Below are positions 17,218-27,428 of a stretch of 64,000 bases of DNA, piece after piece. Position 1 is the stretch's first letter. Each line of letters opens with the position of its first letter. This stretch comes from Stappia sp. 28M-7. Its GTDB lineage: Bacteria; Pseudomonadota; Alphaproteobacteria; Rhizobiales; Stappiaceae. The position numbers and the translations under genes were made by a program. The stretch is from the NCBI RefSeq assembly GCF_014252955.1, contig NZ_JACMIA010000001.1, positions 868,001 through 932,000 on the forward strand, read 5' to 3'. The notes under the pieces were generated by a model. It searched no databases. It was given only the letters and a program-made list of their open reading frames with translations, and was not told where the DNA came from.

Positions 17218-18090
17218 CTACCAGCGCAGGTGAGGCACCGCCGCGCGCGCAGTCAGCCCTTCCTCGGCCAGCCGCCGGCGGACCAGCCCCTCGTCGGGGG
17301 CCTCGACCGGGCCGAAGTCGGCGCCGTGGATGCCGCCGGTGATGAACAGCACGTCGATCTCGTTGGCGACGGCGCCGCGGATGTCGGTCGGCAGCCCGTC
17401 GCCGATGGCGAGGATCTGCTCGCGGGCCACCTGTTCCCCGGCGATCTTCGCAACGCGCGCCATGGCCTCCTCGTAGATCGGCGCGTGCGGCTTGCCGAGA
17501 ATGGTCACGGTGCCGCCGATATCCTCGTAGAGGCGGGCGATGGCACCCGCGCACCAGACCAGCCGGTTGCCGCGCTCCACCACGATATCCGGGTTGGCGC
17601 ACAGGAAGGGCAGGCCCCGCGCCGCCAGGCGCTCCAGCAGGGGACGATAGTCTTCCGGCGTCTCGTTCTCGTCGTCGTGGAAGCCGGTGCACACCACCTG
17701 CTCGGCCTCGTCCTCGCCGACGAGGCGGATGTCGAGCCCCTCGAACAGGGTAAGGTCGCGGGCCGGGCCGATATGGAACGCCGGCTGCTCGCGGGTGGCG
17801 GCCAGCAGGCCGCGCGTCACGTCGCCCGAGGTCACCACATCGTCGAACACGTCGAGCGGCACGCCGAGCCCTTCCAGCTGCTTCAGAACGGAGCTTGTCG
17901 GGCGCGGTGCATTGGTGATCAGCACGGCGATCCCGCCGGCATCCCGGCGGAAGCGCGCCAGCGCCTCGCAGGCCTCGGGAAACGCCGCGACACCGTTGTG
18001 CAGCACGCCCCAAACATCGCACAGGACGGCACGGTAGGACGGCGCCAGGGCGGAAAGACCGGGAACGAGAAGCGGTGCGGGCTGGGTCAT
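17218..18090 (-). CDS. HAD class IIA phosphatase, TIGR01459 type
   Basis: This 290-residue protein is related to NagD/PGP phosphatases. Motif I is CDVWGVLHNG (about residue 25), motif II is ITNAPR (about 60), and the last motif is IGDGLPTDIRGA (about 230) followed by GGIHG. Class IIA members have a large cap between motifs II and III and dephosphorylate small phosphometabolites or nucleotides. The natural substrate of this alphaproteobacterial subgroup is not known to me. The ATG at 18090 is preferred to the frame start at 18150 because AAAGAGA lies upstream and the family starts there. It stands alone, with a 168-bp gap to the next gene. Confidence 0.85.
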   Translation of the reverse strand: MTQPAPLLVPGLSALAPSYRAVLCDVWGVLHNGVAAFPEACEALARFRRDAGGIAVLITNAPRPTSSVLKQLEGLGVPLDVFDDVVTSGDVTRGLLAATREQPAFHIGPARDLTLFEGLDIRLVGEDEAEQVVCTGFHDDENETPEDYRPLLERLAARGLPFLCANPDIVVERGNRLVWCAGAIARLYEDIGGTVTILGKPHAPIYEEAMARVAKIAGEQVAREQILAIGDGLPTDIRGAVANEIDVLFITGGIHGADFGPVEAPDEGLVRRRLAEEGLTARAAVPHLRW

Positions 18091-18241
18091 CAGTGTCTCT
18101 TTTCGGCAGGCGGAACGGGCGCGGCGCAGGGCGGCGTGCCGGCGGACCATAGGCGATCCCCGGCAAAAAGGACAAGACGCCAGCGCCGCCGGCCCGCCCT
18201 GCGTGAGAAAAGTCGCTCTGCCTTGCGTGTTGCCGCGGCGT

Positions 18242-18325
18242 CAAACGTTTGCGCTTAAGAGATTGTTCAGCATGTGTTGCTCAACCTCAGGTGAAGACTC
18301 GGTCACCTATGAATATTCAAATTTG
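18242..18325. promoter_or_regulatory. A/T-rich leader with three small palindromes, upstream of the MCP gene
   Basis: CAAACGTTTG (18242-18251), TGAATATTCA (18310-18319) and CAAATTTG (18318-18325) are perfect palindromes. They lie in a leader that is far more A/T-rich than the rest of the window, 60 to 140 bp upstream of the chemoreceptor start. It is the likely promoter region. The individual sites are not assigned. Confidence 0.4.
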
Positions 18326-18384
18326 TGCAAATAAAAATTCTTTCCTTCCAGCTCTCCGCCGACCGGTCGCCCAAAGGATCACGC

Positions 18385-20331
18385 ATGAAGACGATACGAG
18401 CACGCATGATGCTGGTGACGATTGCACTGGCATTGCTTGGCGCGGTTTCCGCTTTCGCCATCTCGCAATGGGTGGCCGGAACCCTGACGGAGACGGCCTT
18501 GCAGCGCGAGGTGGCCGGCGCCAAGCGCCAGTTGCAGGCGCAGATCGAGGCGGAAAGCCGCCAGGCCCTGCTGCTGGCGAAGGTGGTGGCCGGGCAGGCA
18601 TCGGTGCAGCAGCGCTTCGCCGCCGGCGACCGCGAGGGGCTGGCGGGCGAGTTCGTCCCGGCCTTCAAGGCGCTCAAGGAACAGTTCGGCATCCGGCAGT
18701 TCCAGTTCCACCTGCCGCCCGCAACGTCGTTCCTGCGGGTCCACAAGCCGGAAAAGTTCGGCGATGACCTGTCGTCCTTCCGGGCCACGGTGGTGGAGAC
18801 CAACGGCGGCGTGAAGGACATTTCCGGCCTGGAGAAGGGCGTCGCCGGTATCGGCAACCGCGGCGTCGTGCCCATCGTCGTCGAGGGCCAGCACAAGGGC
18901 TCGGTCGAGTTCGGCCTCGAGTTCCACGAAATGTTCGTTGCCGACTTCACCGAAAAGACCGGCTATCCGCTTGCGGTGCTGCGGTTCGGTGCCGAGGGCG
19001 GTGATGCGCTGGAGGTGATCGGCAACCGCTTGCCGGCCGACATGGATCCGCTGTCGCTGGCCGCCCGGACCGCCAGCGGCGGCATCGTCTCGGCATCCGG
19101 CGATTTCTACGTCGATCAGGTCAATGTCGGCGACTATTCGGGCAATCCCATCGCCGTTGCGGTGATCGCGGTCGACCGTACCGCCTATGTCGGCATCGCG
19201 GACATGGCGCGCGCGGCCGGCATCGGCGTCGGCCTGCTGCTCCTGGCGATTGCCGGCGGCGCGGTCGTCTTCGCCGTGCGCTCGATCTGCAATCCGCTGC
19301 GCACCGTCAGCAGCCAGATCATGGAGCTGGCGGCGGGCGATACCGCTTTCCAGGTCGTGGGCCGCGACCGCTCGGACGAGATCGGCGACATCGCCCGTGC
19401 CATCGAGGTCTGCCGCGACAACCGCATCGAGCAGGAGCGGCTGGAGCGCGAGCAACATGGCGACCGGCAGGCGCGCGATGCGCGCCAGCGGCAGGTCGAT
19501 GCGTTGATCAAGGGGTTCCAGTCGACCGCACAGGAGGTGCTGGCAGCGGTCGACCACGCAAATGCGAGCCTGGAGACGACCGCCCGCACGCTGGAAACGG
19601 TCGCCGCCTCCAGCGCCGAGCAGGCGGATGGGGCGTCCTCGGCCTCGCGCGAGGCGTCCGGCAATGTGCAGTCCGTCGCGGGGGCTGCCGAAGAGCTGTC
19701 CTCCTCGATCCGCGAGATCTCCGATCAGGTCGAGCGCACCACGACCGTCGTCACCCGCGCCACCGACAGCACCCGGGCGACCAACCAGAAGGTCGCCGGC
19801 CTTGCCGCTTCCGCCGCCAAGATCGGCGAGGTGGTCACCCTGATCCAGGCGATTGCCGAGCAGACGAACCTCCTGGCGCTCAATGCCACCATCGAGGCGG
19901 CGCGCGCCGGCGAGGCCGGAAAGGGCTTTGCGGTCGTCGCGGCGGAGGTGAAGCAGCTCGCCGACCAGACCTCGCGCGCGACCGGCGAGATTTCGGGGCA
20001 GATCGTGGCGATCCAGGCGGCGACGACCGAGACGGCCAAGGCCATCGCCGAGATCGCCACCACAATGGACGAGGTCAACGACCACACCAGCGCCATTGCC
20101 ACGGCGGTGGTGCAGCAGGGGGCCGCGACGACGGAGATCAGCTCCAACATCCAGCTCGCCGCGGTGCGCACGCGCTCGGTTGTCGACAGCATCGGCGAGC
20201 TCGACACGGCGGTAGAGGAAACGAACCGATCGGCCCAGCAGGTGCTGGGGGCAACCGGCGAGGCGGCGCACCACACTGCGCGTTTCCGCCAGGAGATCGA
20301 GCGTTTCCTCAAGGACGTGGTCGCCGCCTGA
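18385..20331 (+). CDS. Methyl-accepting chemotaxis protein with dCache_3-like sensor
   Basis: This 648-residue chemoreceptor has a first membrane helix (about 8-28), a periplasmic double-Cache domain (about 29-270), a second helix (about 275-298), a HAMP linker (about 300-350) and a cytoplasmic signalling domain (about 400-640). The sensor has the stretch [20 protein letters not shown], which I associate with the dCache_3 family, often found with small organic acids as ligands. The signalling tip reads [20 protein letters not shown], the typical MCP hairpin. No C-terminal pentapeptide for CheR tethering is visible. The ATG at 18385 follows AAAGGA. It sits near cheY-cheZ but is transcribed separately. 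Confidence 0.92.
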   Translation: MKTIRARMMLVTIALALLGAVSAFAISQWVAGTLTETALQREVAGAKRQLQAQIEAESRQALLLAKVVAGQASVQQRFAAGDREGLAGEFVPAFKALKEQFGIRQFQFHLPPATSFLRVHKPEKFGDDLSSFRATVVETNGGVKDISGLEKGVAGIGNRGVVPIVVEGQHKGSVEFGLEFHEMFVADFTEKTGYPLAVLRFGAEGGDALEVIGNRLPADMDPLSLAARTASGGIVSASGDFYVDQVNVGDYSGNPIAVAVIAVDRTAYVGIADMARAAGIGVGLLLLAIAGGAVVFAVRSICNPLRTVSSQIMELAAGDTAFQVVGRDRSDEIGDIARAIEVCRDNRIEQERLEREQHGDRQARDARQRQVDALIKGFQSTAQEVLAAVDHANASLETTARTLETVAASSAEQADGASSASREASGNVQSVAGAAEELSSSIREISDQVERTTTVVTRATDSTRATNQKVAGLAASAAKIGEVVTLIQAIAEQTNLLALNATIEAARAGEAGKGFAVVAAEVKQLADQTSRATGEISGQIVAIQAATTETAKAIAEIATTMDEVNDHTSAIATAVVQQGAATTEISSNIQLAAVRTRSVVDSIGELDTAVEETNRSAQQVLGATGEAAHHTARFRQEIERFLKDVVAA

Positions 20332-20361
20332 GGGCGACGAACCGCGACTTGGAAGATGGTG

Positions 20362-20395
20362 ATGAAAGGGGCGCGAGAGCGCCCCTTTCACGTTT
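20362..20395 (+). terminator. Rho-independent terminator after the MCP gene
   Basis: TGAAAGGGGCGC, a GAGA loop and GCGCCCCTTTCA form a perfect 12-bp stem, followed by CGTTTT. It lies 31 bp beyond the chemoreceptor stop. Confidence 0.88.
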
Positions 20396-20488
20396 TGGGG
20401 GAAGCCGCGCGGGCGGCTGGCCCCGCGCGTCCAAACGGGCGATGCTGGCGCCGGGCGAGGGGACGATTCGCAAGGTGAAGGTCCGGGA

Positions 20489-22381
20489 ATGACGATCCGG
20501 CAGTTGAGCGACCACGCGATCAATCAGATCGCGGCAGGCGAAGTGATCGAACGGCCGGCCAGTGTGGTCAAGGAGCTGGTCGAGAACGCGCTGGACGCAG
20601 GCGCGGCGCGCATCGGCGTGTCGACGGCGGCCGGGGGCAAGACCCTGATCCGCGTCGATGACGACGGCTGCGGTATTCCCGGCGAGCAGCTGGCGCTGGC
20701 GGTCGAGCGCCATTGCACGTCCAAGCTCTCCGAGGACGATCTGTTCGACATCCGCAGCCTCGGCTTTCGCGGCGAGGCGCTGCCTTCCATCGGCGCCATC
20801 GCGCGCCTTGCCATGACCTCGCGCCACGTGTCCGAGGCCCATGCCTGGACCATCCGGGTCGAGGGGGGGCGCAAGGACGGGCCGGCTCCGGCCAGCCATG
20901 CGGGCGGAACCCAGGTCGAGGTGCGCGACCTCTTCTTCGCAACGCCGGCCCGGCTCAAGTTCCTGAAGTCCGACCGGGCGGAAGGGGCCGCGGTCACCGA
21001 CGTGGTGCGCCGGCTGGCGCTGGCCAATCCGTCGGTGCGCTTCGAGCTGTCGGGCAGCGATCGCCAGACCACGACTTATGCGGCGGCCAGCGGCGAGCGG
21101 GCGCTGGAGGCGCGCATCGCCCAGGTAATGGGCACCGATTTCGTCGAGAACGCCCGGCCGGTGGACGCAGTGCGCGAGGGCGTGCGGCTGCATGGGCTTG
21201 CCGGCCTGCCGACCTTCCACAAGGCCAATTCGCTCTCGCAGTTCTTCTTCGTCAACGGCCGGCCGGTCCGCGACAAGCTGTTGATGTCGGCCCTGCGCGG
21301 GGCCTATGCCGACGTGCTCGCCCGCGACCGGCATCCGGTTTCCGTCCTGTTCATCGAGCTCGATCCCCGACAGGTCGACGTCAACGTCCATCCCGCCAAG
21401 GCGGATGTGCGCTTCCGCGACGCGCAGCTCGTGCGCGGGCTGATCGTCGGCGCGCTGCGCCAGGTCTTTGCCGAGGCCGGCCATCTTGCCTCCTCGCATA
21501 CCGCACAGGCCGCAATGGCGTCCTTCTCGACCGGCTATGCCGCCGGCCCGTCTACCGGCTTGCGTCCCGCCTCGGGCAGTTCTTACGGCTACCAGCGGTC
21601 CGCAACATCGCCCGCCCCGGCCTCCTCCGACTGGCGCGCTTCGCCCTTCCGGCCGCTGGACGGCGCGGAGCAGGACGCGCCGCCAGCCCCCGCGAGCGGG
21701 TTTGGCGAGGCGGCGCAGGCCGGCTTCGAGACGCTGGACATGCCCTCGGCCGATGCCCGCGCTCACGCCCATGCGAGCGAAGCGACGGAGGAGCGACAGG
21801 CCCGCCCGCTCGGTGCGGCCCGGGCGCAGGTTCACGCCACCTACATCATCTCCCAGACCGAGGACGGTCTCGTCATCGTCGACCAGCACGCAGCGCATGA
21901 GCGGCTGGTCTACGAGCGGCTGAAGGCCGCGCTGGCGGAGCGCGGTGTCGCCCGGCAGGGCCTCCTGATCCCCGAGATCGTGGAACTGCCGCAGGAGGAT
22001 GTGGCGCGTCTTGCCGAGCGCGCCGAGGAGCTGGAGGCCGTCGGTCTGGTGCTGGAGCCGTTCGGGCCCGGCGCGGTCGCTGTTCGCGAGACGCCGGCCA
22101 TGCTCGGCCAGATCGACATTCGTGGCCTCGTTACGGACCTTGCCGACGATCTTGCCGAATGGGACAGCTCCACCCGCGTGCGCGAGCGGCTCGACCATGT
22201 CGCCGCGACCATGGCCTGCCACGGGTCGGTGCGCGCCGGCCGCCGCCTGCGGCCGGAGGAAATGGATGCCCTGCTGCGCGAGATGGAGGCAACGCCCAAT
22301 TCGGGCCAGTGCAACCACGGCCGCCCGACCTGGATTTCGCTGAAGCTCTCGGACATCGAGCGCCTGTTCGGCCGCAAGTAG
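20489..22381 (+). CDS. mutL: DNA mismatch repair protein MutL
   Basis: MutL couples mismatch recognition by MutS to strand incision and excision. The 630-residue protein has the GHKL ATPase N-terminus ([14 protein letters not shown], about 30; DDGCGIP, about 58; [11 protein letters not shown], about 92). A proline- and serine-rich linker (about 335-440) leads to the C-terminal dimerisation domain. The endonuclease metal motif [12 protein letters not shown] (about 470) is intact, as are the later ACHGSVRAG and [10 protein letters not shown] stretches, so the protein itself should nick DNA, as expected for bacteria without MutH. The C-terminus is complete. It starts a short unit with the small membrane protein downstream. 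Confidence 0.95.
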   Translation: MTIRQLSDHAINQIAAGEVIERPASVVKELVENALDAGAARIGVSTAAGGKTLIRVDDDGCGIPGEQLALAVERHCTSKLSEDDLFDIRSLGFRGEALPSIGAIARLAMTSRHVSEAHAWTIRVEGGRKDGPAPASHAGGTQVEVRDLFFATPARLKFLKSDRAEGAAVTDVVRRLALANPSVRFELSGSDRQTTTYAAASGERALEARIAQVMGTDFVENARPVDAVREGVRLHGLAGLPTFHKANSLSQFFFVNGRPVRDKLLMSALRGAYADVLARDRHPVSVLFIELDPRQVDVNVHPAKADVRFRDAQLVRGLIVGALRQVFAEAGHLASSHTAQAAMASFSTGYAAGPSTGLRPASGSSYGYQRSATSPAPASSDWRASPFRPLDGAEQDAPPAPASGFGEAAQAGFETLDMPSADARAHAHASEATEERQARPLGAARAQVHATYIISQTEDGLVIVDQHAAHERLVYERLKAALAERGVARQGLLIPEIVELPQEDVARLAERAEELEAVGLVLEPFGPGAVAVRETPAMLGQIDIRGLVTDLADDLAEWDSSTRVRERLDHVAATMACHGSVRAGRRLRPEEMDALLREMEATPNSGQCNHGRPTWISLKLSDIERLFGRK

Positions 22382-22514
22382 CCGAGCGGGCAGGGGGCGT
22401 CATACGCGCTCCGGCACGCGCCCTTGGTCATTCATCTGTCACGTCCCGCGTGTCATCTGGCTGCCGGTGGGAGTGCGCGTGCCGCGCCCCGTCTCGATGC
22501 GGAGCAGATCGCGC

Positions 22515-22823
22515 ATGAAACTGTTCGTCTGGGCGGCGGCCGTGGTGATGATACTGCTCGGTCTTGCGACCGTGTGGACGCCGCTTCCCACGGGCGTGCC
22601 GCTCATCGCCGGCGGGCTGATCCTGATTCTCGGCAGCAGCCGCCAGGCAACGCGCTGGCTGCGCGCGCGTCGTCGCCGCCTGTTGCGGCTCGACGAGGCG
22701 TTCATCTGGCTCGAGGAAAAGGCCCCGAAGGGTCTGACAGCGGCGCTGAGGCGCACCCGCCCGCGTCGCAAGGCGCCGATTTCCAGTCAGCACCAGCCCC
22801 GATGCCCTGAAACGATGCCTTGA
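22515..22823 (+). CDS. Small membrane protein of unknown function
   Basis: This protein has 102 residues. It has two hydrophobic segments with a short turn (about 3-24 and 26-43; the turn reads PTGVPLIAGG), then a strongly basic tail (RARRRRLLR) and a region of mixed charge. The layout recalls small PGPGW/DUF454-type membrane proteins, but I cannot place it in a family with confidence. The start is chosen at 22515 because GGAG lies 10 nt upstream; the frame is open to 22467. It lies 133 bp after mutL and is convergent with rsmD. Confidence 0.6.
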   Translation: MKLFVWAAAVVMILLGLATVWTPLPTGVPLIAGGLILILGSSRQATRWLRARRRRLLRLDEAFIWLEEKAPKGLTAALRRTRPRRKAPISSQHQPRCPETMP

Positions 22824-22829
22824 TGGGCT

Positions 22830-23384
22830 TCAAGAGCGGCGGAAGATGACGAACTGGCTGTCGCCGACGGTGCGCCGGTCCAGCTCTTCCAGTCCGTCCA
22901 CCGGCGCGATCTCGGTCTTGGCGTCTTCTTCCAGCACCACCAGTGCGCCCGGCACGAGCCAACCGCCGGCAAGACAGGCGGCCAGCGCCTGCTCGCCCAA
23001 GCCCTTGCGATAGGGCGGGTCGGCAAAGACGAGATCGAAGGGCGCAATGGTGCCGACCGGCCCGATGCGCGTTGCATCGCGGCGGAAGATCTTGGTCGCG
23101 CCGGTCAGGCCGAGCGCTTCGACATTGGAGCGGATCGCCGCACGTGCCGCACTTGCCTCCTCGACGAAGAGACAGTGGCGCGCGCCGCGGCTCAGCGCCT
23201 CCAGCCCCAGCGCACCGCTGCCGGCGAACAGGTCGAGGACCCGCGTGTCCTGCAGCGCCTCGCCATGGCCGTGGGTCAGCACGTTGAACAGCGTCTCGCG
23301 CAGCCGGTCGCTGGTCGGGCGCGTCGCGTCACCGCGCGGCGCCTCGATGGGAGAGCCCCGGAAGCGTCCGGCAACAATCCTCAC
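22830..23384 (-). CDS. rsmD: 16S rRNA (guanine(966)-N2)-methyltransferase
   Basis: RsmD uses S-adenosylmethionine to methylate G966 of 16S rRNA in the 30S subunit. The 184-residue length is normal. The N-terminus reads [10 protein letters not shown], then [15 protein letters not shown], both typical. The SAM-binding motif is [14 protein letters not shown] (about residue 52) and the catalytic motif is FADPPYRKG (about 122). It overlaps the pseudouridine synthase gene upstream by 4 bp (ATGA), so two rRNA-modifying enzymes form one translation unit. Confidence 0.93.
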   Translation of the reverse strand: MRIVAGRFRGSPIEAPRGDATRPTSDRLRETLFNVLTHGHGEALQDTRVLDLFAGSGALGLEALSRGARHCLFVEEASAARAAIRSNVEALGLTGATKIFRRDATRIGPVGTIAPFDLVFADPPYRKGLGEQALAACLAGGWLVPGALVVLEEDAKTEIAPVDGLEELDRRTVGDSQFVIFRRS

Positions 23385-25441
23385 GGACGCCAGCCTCCAC
23401 CGGGACCTTTACCGCCCGGTCCCCGGCTGCCCGGACCTTTGCCGCCCGGTCCTTTGCCCGCGGGACGACCGCCACCCGGGCGGCCCGCGCCTGGACGTCC
23501 GCCACCCGGGCGATCGCCGCGCGGCCGGTCCCCGCCCGGCTTGCCGCCGAACGGCCTGTCGCCCCTCGGGCGATCCTCACGGGGACGGTCGCTTCTGGGC
23601 TTGTCGCCGAAGGGCCTGTCGCCTCGCGGACGATCCTCGCGGGGACGGTCGCTCCGCGGCTTATCGCCGAAGGGCCGATCACCACGGGGCCTGTCTTCAC
23701 GAGGCCGATCCTCGCGCGGCCGATCCTCGCGCGGGCCGGAGCGGCGCTGGCGGTCATCGCCCGAGCGTGCTCCGAACGGCTTGCGTTCGGCCCTGTCCCC
23801 GAAGGACTTGCCGCCGCCAGCCTTGCCGCCAAAGGATTTGCCTCCGCCCGGCTTGCCGCGACCGGCACCGCGCGGTGCATCCTCGGACGGCGGGGCGGTG
23901 TCGACCACCAGCGAGCCGTCTTCGTCCCAGATCCGCCGACGCGCGCCGGACGACTGGCCATCGCCCTTGGGCGTGCGCGGCATCGTGTCCGGGGTGAAGC
24001 GGAAACGCGAGCGCGGCGAGACGTAGGCGGACGGCTCCGGCTCGTTGCGCGAGGGGCGTGCGGCCCGGCTGTCGTCCTTGCGGCGGGTGCGGGACGGTTT
24101 CTCGCGCGCCTCGCGGCCCTCGCGGGCGCTGAGATAGCGGTCCTCGGTCCTTGCGGCTCCCGGCTTGCCGCCGGCGGGCTTGCCGCGCTGCGGGCCGGCG
24201 GCAGGAGCGGACTTGCGCGCCGGCTGGGCGCCTTCGGCATCCGCCTCGCCGCCCGGCGTCAGGAGCGGGGCCTCGAAATCGGCATTGGCCTCGGCGGCCA
24301 GTCTCTCGCCGAGCTGGTCGCGCAGCACCCGGCCGCGGATCTCGCGCACCTCGCCCTCGGGCAGCTCGGCCAGCTGGAACGGGCCGAACGAGATGCGGAT
24401 CAGCCGGTTCACGGCAAGGCCGAGGTGTTCCAGAACCTTCTTGATCTCGCGGTTCTTGCCTTCGCGCAGCGCGAGCGTCATCCAGACGTTGTCGCCCTGC
24501 TCCTTGTCGATCTGGGCCTCGATGGCACCGTAAAGCACGCCGTCGACCTCGATGCCGTCGGCCAGCTGGTCGAGCCGGTCCTGCGTGATCTCGCCATAGG
24601 CGCGCACGCGGTAGCGGCGCAGCCAGCCGGTCGCCGGCAGTTCCAGCACGCGCGACAGGCCGCCGTCGTTGGTCAGCAGAAGCAGGCCTTCGGTGTTGAT
24701 GTCGAGGCGCCCGACGGTCAGCACGCGCGGCAGGGTCTTGGGCAGCCGCTCGAACACGGTCGGCCGGCCTTCCGGGTCGGAGTTGGTCGTCACCAGGCCG
24801 CGCGGCTTGTGGTAGAGCCACAGACGGGTGCGCTCGCGCTCCGGCAGCGGCTCGCCGTCCACGGTGATGCGGTCGGCCTCCGTCACGGTGACGGCGGGCG
24901 AGGTCAGGACGGTGCCGTTGACCGCGACGCGGCCGGCGACCACCCAGCTCTCGGCCGTACGGCGCGAGCACAGGCCGGCCCGCGCGATCACCTTGGCGAC
25001 GCGCTCGGCATCCTCGGTCCGTGCGGCCAGGGGAGCAGCACCCGGAGGCGGCGTCTTGTCGCGCTTCGGGGCGCTCTTGCGCTCGCCGAAGCTCTTCTTG
25101 CCGGCAAAGCCCTTCTTGTCGCCGAAGCTCTTCTTTTCGCCGAAGCGCTTGCCGCCGGCATCCGGGCCGCCGCGCCGCTCGCCGAACTTGCGCTCGCCGC
25201 CGCGCTCTGCGCTCCGGTCCGCGCCCCGATCTGCGGACTTGTCGCCGAACTTGCGTTCGCCTGCGGCCTTCGGGCCGAAGCTCTTGCGTGGGCCGCGCGG
25301 CTCCGCTCCGTCCGCAGAGCGATGCGGGCCGTCATTGCCGCGCGCTGCGCGGGGCTTGCCGTTGCCGGGGCGTCCGCTGCCGGATTTCCCCGGCGCGGGG
25401 GCGCGGCGCGGAGGCCGCGAGGATCGATTGTCTTCGGTCAT
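23381..25441 (-). CDS. RluB/RsuA-type pseudouridine synthase with long low-complexity tails
   Basis: The core (about residues 135-395 of 686) is a standard 23S rRNA pseudouridine synthase of the RluB/RsuA type. An S4 RNA-binding domain comes first ([20 protein letters not shown]), followed by the catalytic domain with the Asp in [14 protein letters not shown]. The first 135 residues are rich in Lys, Gly, Ser and Phe ([18 protein letters not shown]). The last 290 are rich in Arg, Asp, Pro and Gly, with a 20-residue tandem unit near 590-650 and a Gly/Pro end. These tails resemble disordered RGG-like RNA-binding regions and make it more than twice the usual length. It is divergent from tadA (138 bp), and overlaps rsmD. 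Confidence 0.87.
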   Translation of the reverse strand: MTEDNRSSRPPRRAPAPGKSGSGRPGNGKPRAARGNDGPHRSADGAEPRGPRKSFGPKAAGERKFGDKSADRGADRSAERGGERKFGERRGGPDAGGKRFGEKKSFGDKKGFAGKKSFGERKSAPKRDKTPPPGAAPLAARTEDAERVAKVIARAGLCSRRTAESWVVAGRVAVNGTVLTSPAVTVTEADRITVDGEPLPERERTRLWLYHKPRGLVTTNSDPEGRPTVFERLPKTLPRVLTVGRLDINTEGLLLLTNDGGLSRVLELPATGWLRRYRVRAYGEITQDRLDQLADGIEVDGVLYGAIEAQIDKEQGDNVWMTLALREGKNREIKKVLEHLGLAVNRLIRISFGPFQLAELPEGEVREIRGRVLRDQLGERLAAEANADFEAPLLTPGGEADAEGAQPARKSAPAAGPQRGKPAGGKPGAARTEDRYLSAREGREAREKPSRTRRKDDSRAARPSRNEPEPSAYVSPRSRFRFTPDTMPRTPKGDGQSSGARRRIWDEDGSLVVDTAPPSEDAPRGAGRGKPGGGKSFGGKAGGGKSFGDRAERKPFGARSGDDRQRRSGPREDRPREDRPREDRPRGDRPFGDKPRSDRPREDRPRGDRPFGDKPRSDRPREDRPRGDRPFGGKPGGDRPRGDRPGGGRPGAGRPGGGRPAGKGPGGKGPGSRGPGGKGPGGGWRP
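23560..23740 (-). repeat. 60-bp tandem repeat in the tail of the pseudouridine synthase
   Basis: The encoded unit is [20 protein letters not shown], present about two and a half times and flanked by shorter REDRP units. The bounds are approximate. The units differ by silent changes, which argues that the protein repeat is kept under selection. Confidence 0.75.
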
Positions 25442-25579
25442 GGTGCCGCGTCATACCAGAGCCGCAGGGCTGCGGGAAGCGCGCTTTTTCAGGGCCTCGC
25501 CATGCGTTTTGCGCAAGGGGGCGCGGGAGGGCCGACTTGGCGATTCCAAACGCCTCGCCGGGGCTGTAGGGTCGCGGCC

Positions 25580-26053
25580 ATGACGGGGAACGAAAGCCTT
25601 GGCCGGAGCACCGGCGGTTTCATGGATCTGGCGCTGGAAGAAGCGCGCGCGGCGGCCGGGCGCGGCGAGGTACCGGTCGGCGCCGTGCTGGTGCGCGGCG
25701 GCGAGGTTCTGGCCGCCGACGGCAACCGCACGCTGGAGCTGAGCGACCCCACCGCCCATGCAGAAATCCTGGTGATGCGCCGCGCCGCGGCGTCTCTCGG
25801 CAGCCAGCGGCTGCCCGATTGCGACCTTTACGTCACGCTCGAGCCCTGCCCGATGTGCGCGGCGGCGATTTCCTTCGCCCGCATCCGCCGGCTCTATTTC
25901 GGCGCGTCCGATCCCAAGGGCGGAGCGGTGGAAAACGGCGTGCGCTTTTATTCGCAGGCCACCTGCCACCATGCGCCGGAGGTCTATTCGGGTCTTGCCG
26001 AGCGCGATGCGGCGGATCTGCTGCGCGGCTTCTTCAAGGACCGGCGCGGCTGA
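25580..26053 (+). CDS. tadA: tRNA-specific adenosine deaminase
   Basis: TadA deaminates the wobble adenosine (A34) of tRNA-Arg(ACG) to inosine. The zinc and catalytic residues are visible: His and Glu in TAHAEILVM (about residue 60) and the two Cys in EPCPMCAAAI (about 90). The end carries the family tail VYSGLAERDAADLLRGFF. The ATG at 25580 gives 157 residues; the frame runs much further upstream (to 24425) only as a shadow of the divergent pseudouridine synthase. A Met at 25622 would be a shorter alternative. The tadA/pseudouridine synthase divergent pair is common in Rhizobiales. Confidence 0.93.
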   Translation: MTGNESLGRSTGGFMDLALEEARAAAGRGEVPVGAVLVRGGEVLAADGNRTLELSDPTAHAEILVMRRAAASLGSQRLPDCDLYVTLEPCPMCAAAISFARIRRLYFGASDPKGGAVENGVRFYSQATCHHAPEVYSGLAERDAADLLRGFFKDRRG

Positions 26054-26113
26054 GAAAGGTCCGGCGGATGGCAGGCACAAGGGGCCGATGCCGGGCGAGG
26101 GAGGGAGAGGAAC

Positions 26114-26458
26114 ATGATTGCGGTAATCTTCGAGGTCTGGCCGAAGGAAGGCCACACGGGGGCCTATCTCGATATCGCGGCGGGGCTGAAGCCGCTGCTC
26201 GCCGAGCAGGACGGCTTCATCTCCGTCGAGCGCTTCGAGAGCCTGACCGAGCCCGGCAAGCTGCTTTCGATCTCCTTCTGGCGCGATGAGGAAGCCCTGT
26301 CGAAGTGGCGGCACGAGGCGCGCCACCGCATGGCGCAGGCCGCCGGGCGAGGTACCCATTTCGCCGACTACCGGCTGCGGGTGGCCGCCGTCATCCGCGA
26401 TTACGGCATGAGCGAGCGCGACGAGGCGCCGGAAGACAGTATCGCCTTGCACGGGTGA
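26114..26458 (+). CDS. Antibiotic biosynthesis monooxygenase (ABM)-domain protein
   Basis: This 114-residue protein is a single ABM ferredoxin-like fold. It begins with MIAVIFEVWPKEGH and carries the conserved run LLSISFWRDEEALSKWR (about residues 50-66). ABM proteins act as small monooxygenases or heme-degrading enzymes, or as structural proteins without a known reaction. The heme-oxygenase-type Asn/Trp pair of IsdG is not apparent. AGGGAGAGGAAC precedes the ATG. It follows tadA after 60 bp and may share its transcript, but no functional link is evident. Confidence 0.8.
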   Translation: MIAVIFEVWPKEGHTGAYLDIAAGLKPLLAEQDGFISVERFESLTEPGKLLSISFWRDEEALSKWRHEARHRMAQAAGRGTHFADYRLRVAAVIRDYGMSERDEAPEDSIALHG

Positions 26459-26485
26459 GGGGCCTGCATGGGGGCAGTGTGGCAC

Positions 26486-27340
26486 TCACCCCTCGGGCAG
26501 CACCAGGACGGTCTGCTCGGCGGGCAGCGCGGCGCGGCTCGTCACATAGAGCGGGCTTTCCGACATTTCGACCCGGAACCCTTCGCTCGCCATGCGCACG
26601 GTGAAGCTCTCGCGCGAGCCGTAGGTATAGGCGTGCATCGGGATGACGATGCGCGGCGACACGGCGCGGATCACCTCCACCAAGCTGTCGAGCCGCAGCG
26701 TCGAGGCGTTGTCGACCGGGGCGAACACGATGTCGATCGTGCCGAGCCGCGCCAGGTCCTCCGCCGTCAGCCGGTGGTGCAGGTGGCCGAGATGGGCGAT
26801 GCACAGGTCCGCCACCTCGAACACGAAGATCGAGTTGCCGAGCGGGCGGGTCTCGCCGTCCCAGCCGCGAATGTTGGTCTGCAGGTTGCGGATGCGCACG
26901 TCCTCGACGGTGAGGTCGTGGTCCATCGGCCCCCCGTTCGGGTTCCAGCCGAGCAGCACATGCTCGATCCCCGGATCCGGAGCGACGGTGAAATGGGTGG
27001 AATGGGCGCCGTTCATCGTGACGATGCGCGGCAGCCGCCCTGGCCGGTGCACGTTGTTGTAGTCGGTGGCGATGCGCACGCCCTTCGGCGTCTCGATCTC
27101 GAAGGTGGCATGGCCGATGAAGGTTATGGCGACCTGGTTCATCGCCAGTGCCGCCTGCCGCACGATGGACGGCGGTGCCTGTATCCATCCCTCGGCGAGA
27201 AGCTGGCAGGAGGCGGCGGCCGGGCCCGCGGCAAACCCCAGGACGCCGAGAGCCCCGGCAACCCGGAAGACGGCGGCGCGCGTCCTCTCCCTCCACGAAC
27301 GGACGGACGGGCGGTGGGCGGAGAACGTCGTGAGGTCCAT
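26486..27340 (-). CDS. Divergent MBL-fold (metallo-beta-lactamase superfamily) protein, secreted
   Basis: This 284-residue protein has a signal-like N-terminus (hydrophobic at about 25-45, with a likely cleavage after PAAAS). The body resembles the UlaG/Lactamase_B_3 group, with ITFIGHATFEIET, the HLGHLHH stretch (about residue 165) and IPMHAYTYGS (about 235). The main zinc motif HxHxDH is not present: the corresponding place reads MNGAHSTHFT, which has only two His and no Asp. It may be a weak or different metal-binder. The ATG at 27340 has CGGAG upstream. The function is open. Confidence 0.72.
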   Translation of the reverse strand: MDLTTFSAHRPSVRSWRERTRAAVFRVAGALGVLGFAAGPAAASCQLLAEGWIQAPPSIVRQAALAMNQVAITFIGHATFEIETPKGVRIATDYNNVHRPGRLPRIVTMNGAHSTHFTVAPDPGIEHVLLGWNPNGGPMDHDLTVEDVRIRNLQTNIRGWDGETRPLGNSIFVFEVADLCIAHLGHLHHRLTAEDLARLGTIDIVFAPVDNASTLRLDSLVEVIRAVSPRIVIPMHAYTYGSRESFTVRMASEGFRVEMSESPLYVTSRAALPAEQTVLVLPEG

Positions 27341-27428
27341 GGCGGGGCTCCGTGCTTGCGTGCCGCAAGGTAAGGATAGCGCCTCGCCGACGCGCTTCAA
27401 GGCGGAGAGAGCAGGCTGGAGGTGCCCC

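Noticed and set aside
18379-20523. A 714-codon open frame on the minus strand opposite the MCP gene
   Set aside because: Its composition is typical of a GC-rich third-position shadow, and the plus strand carries a complete chemoreceptor.
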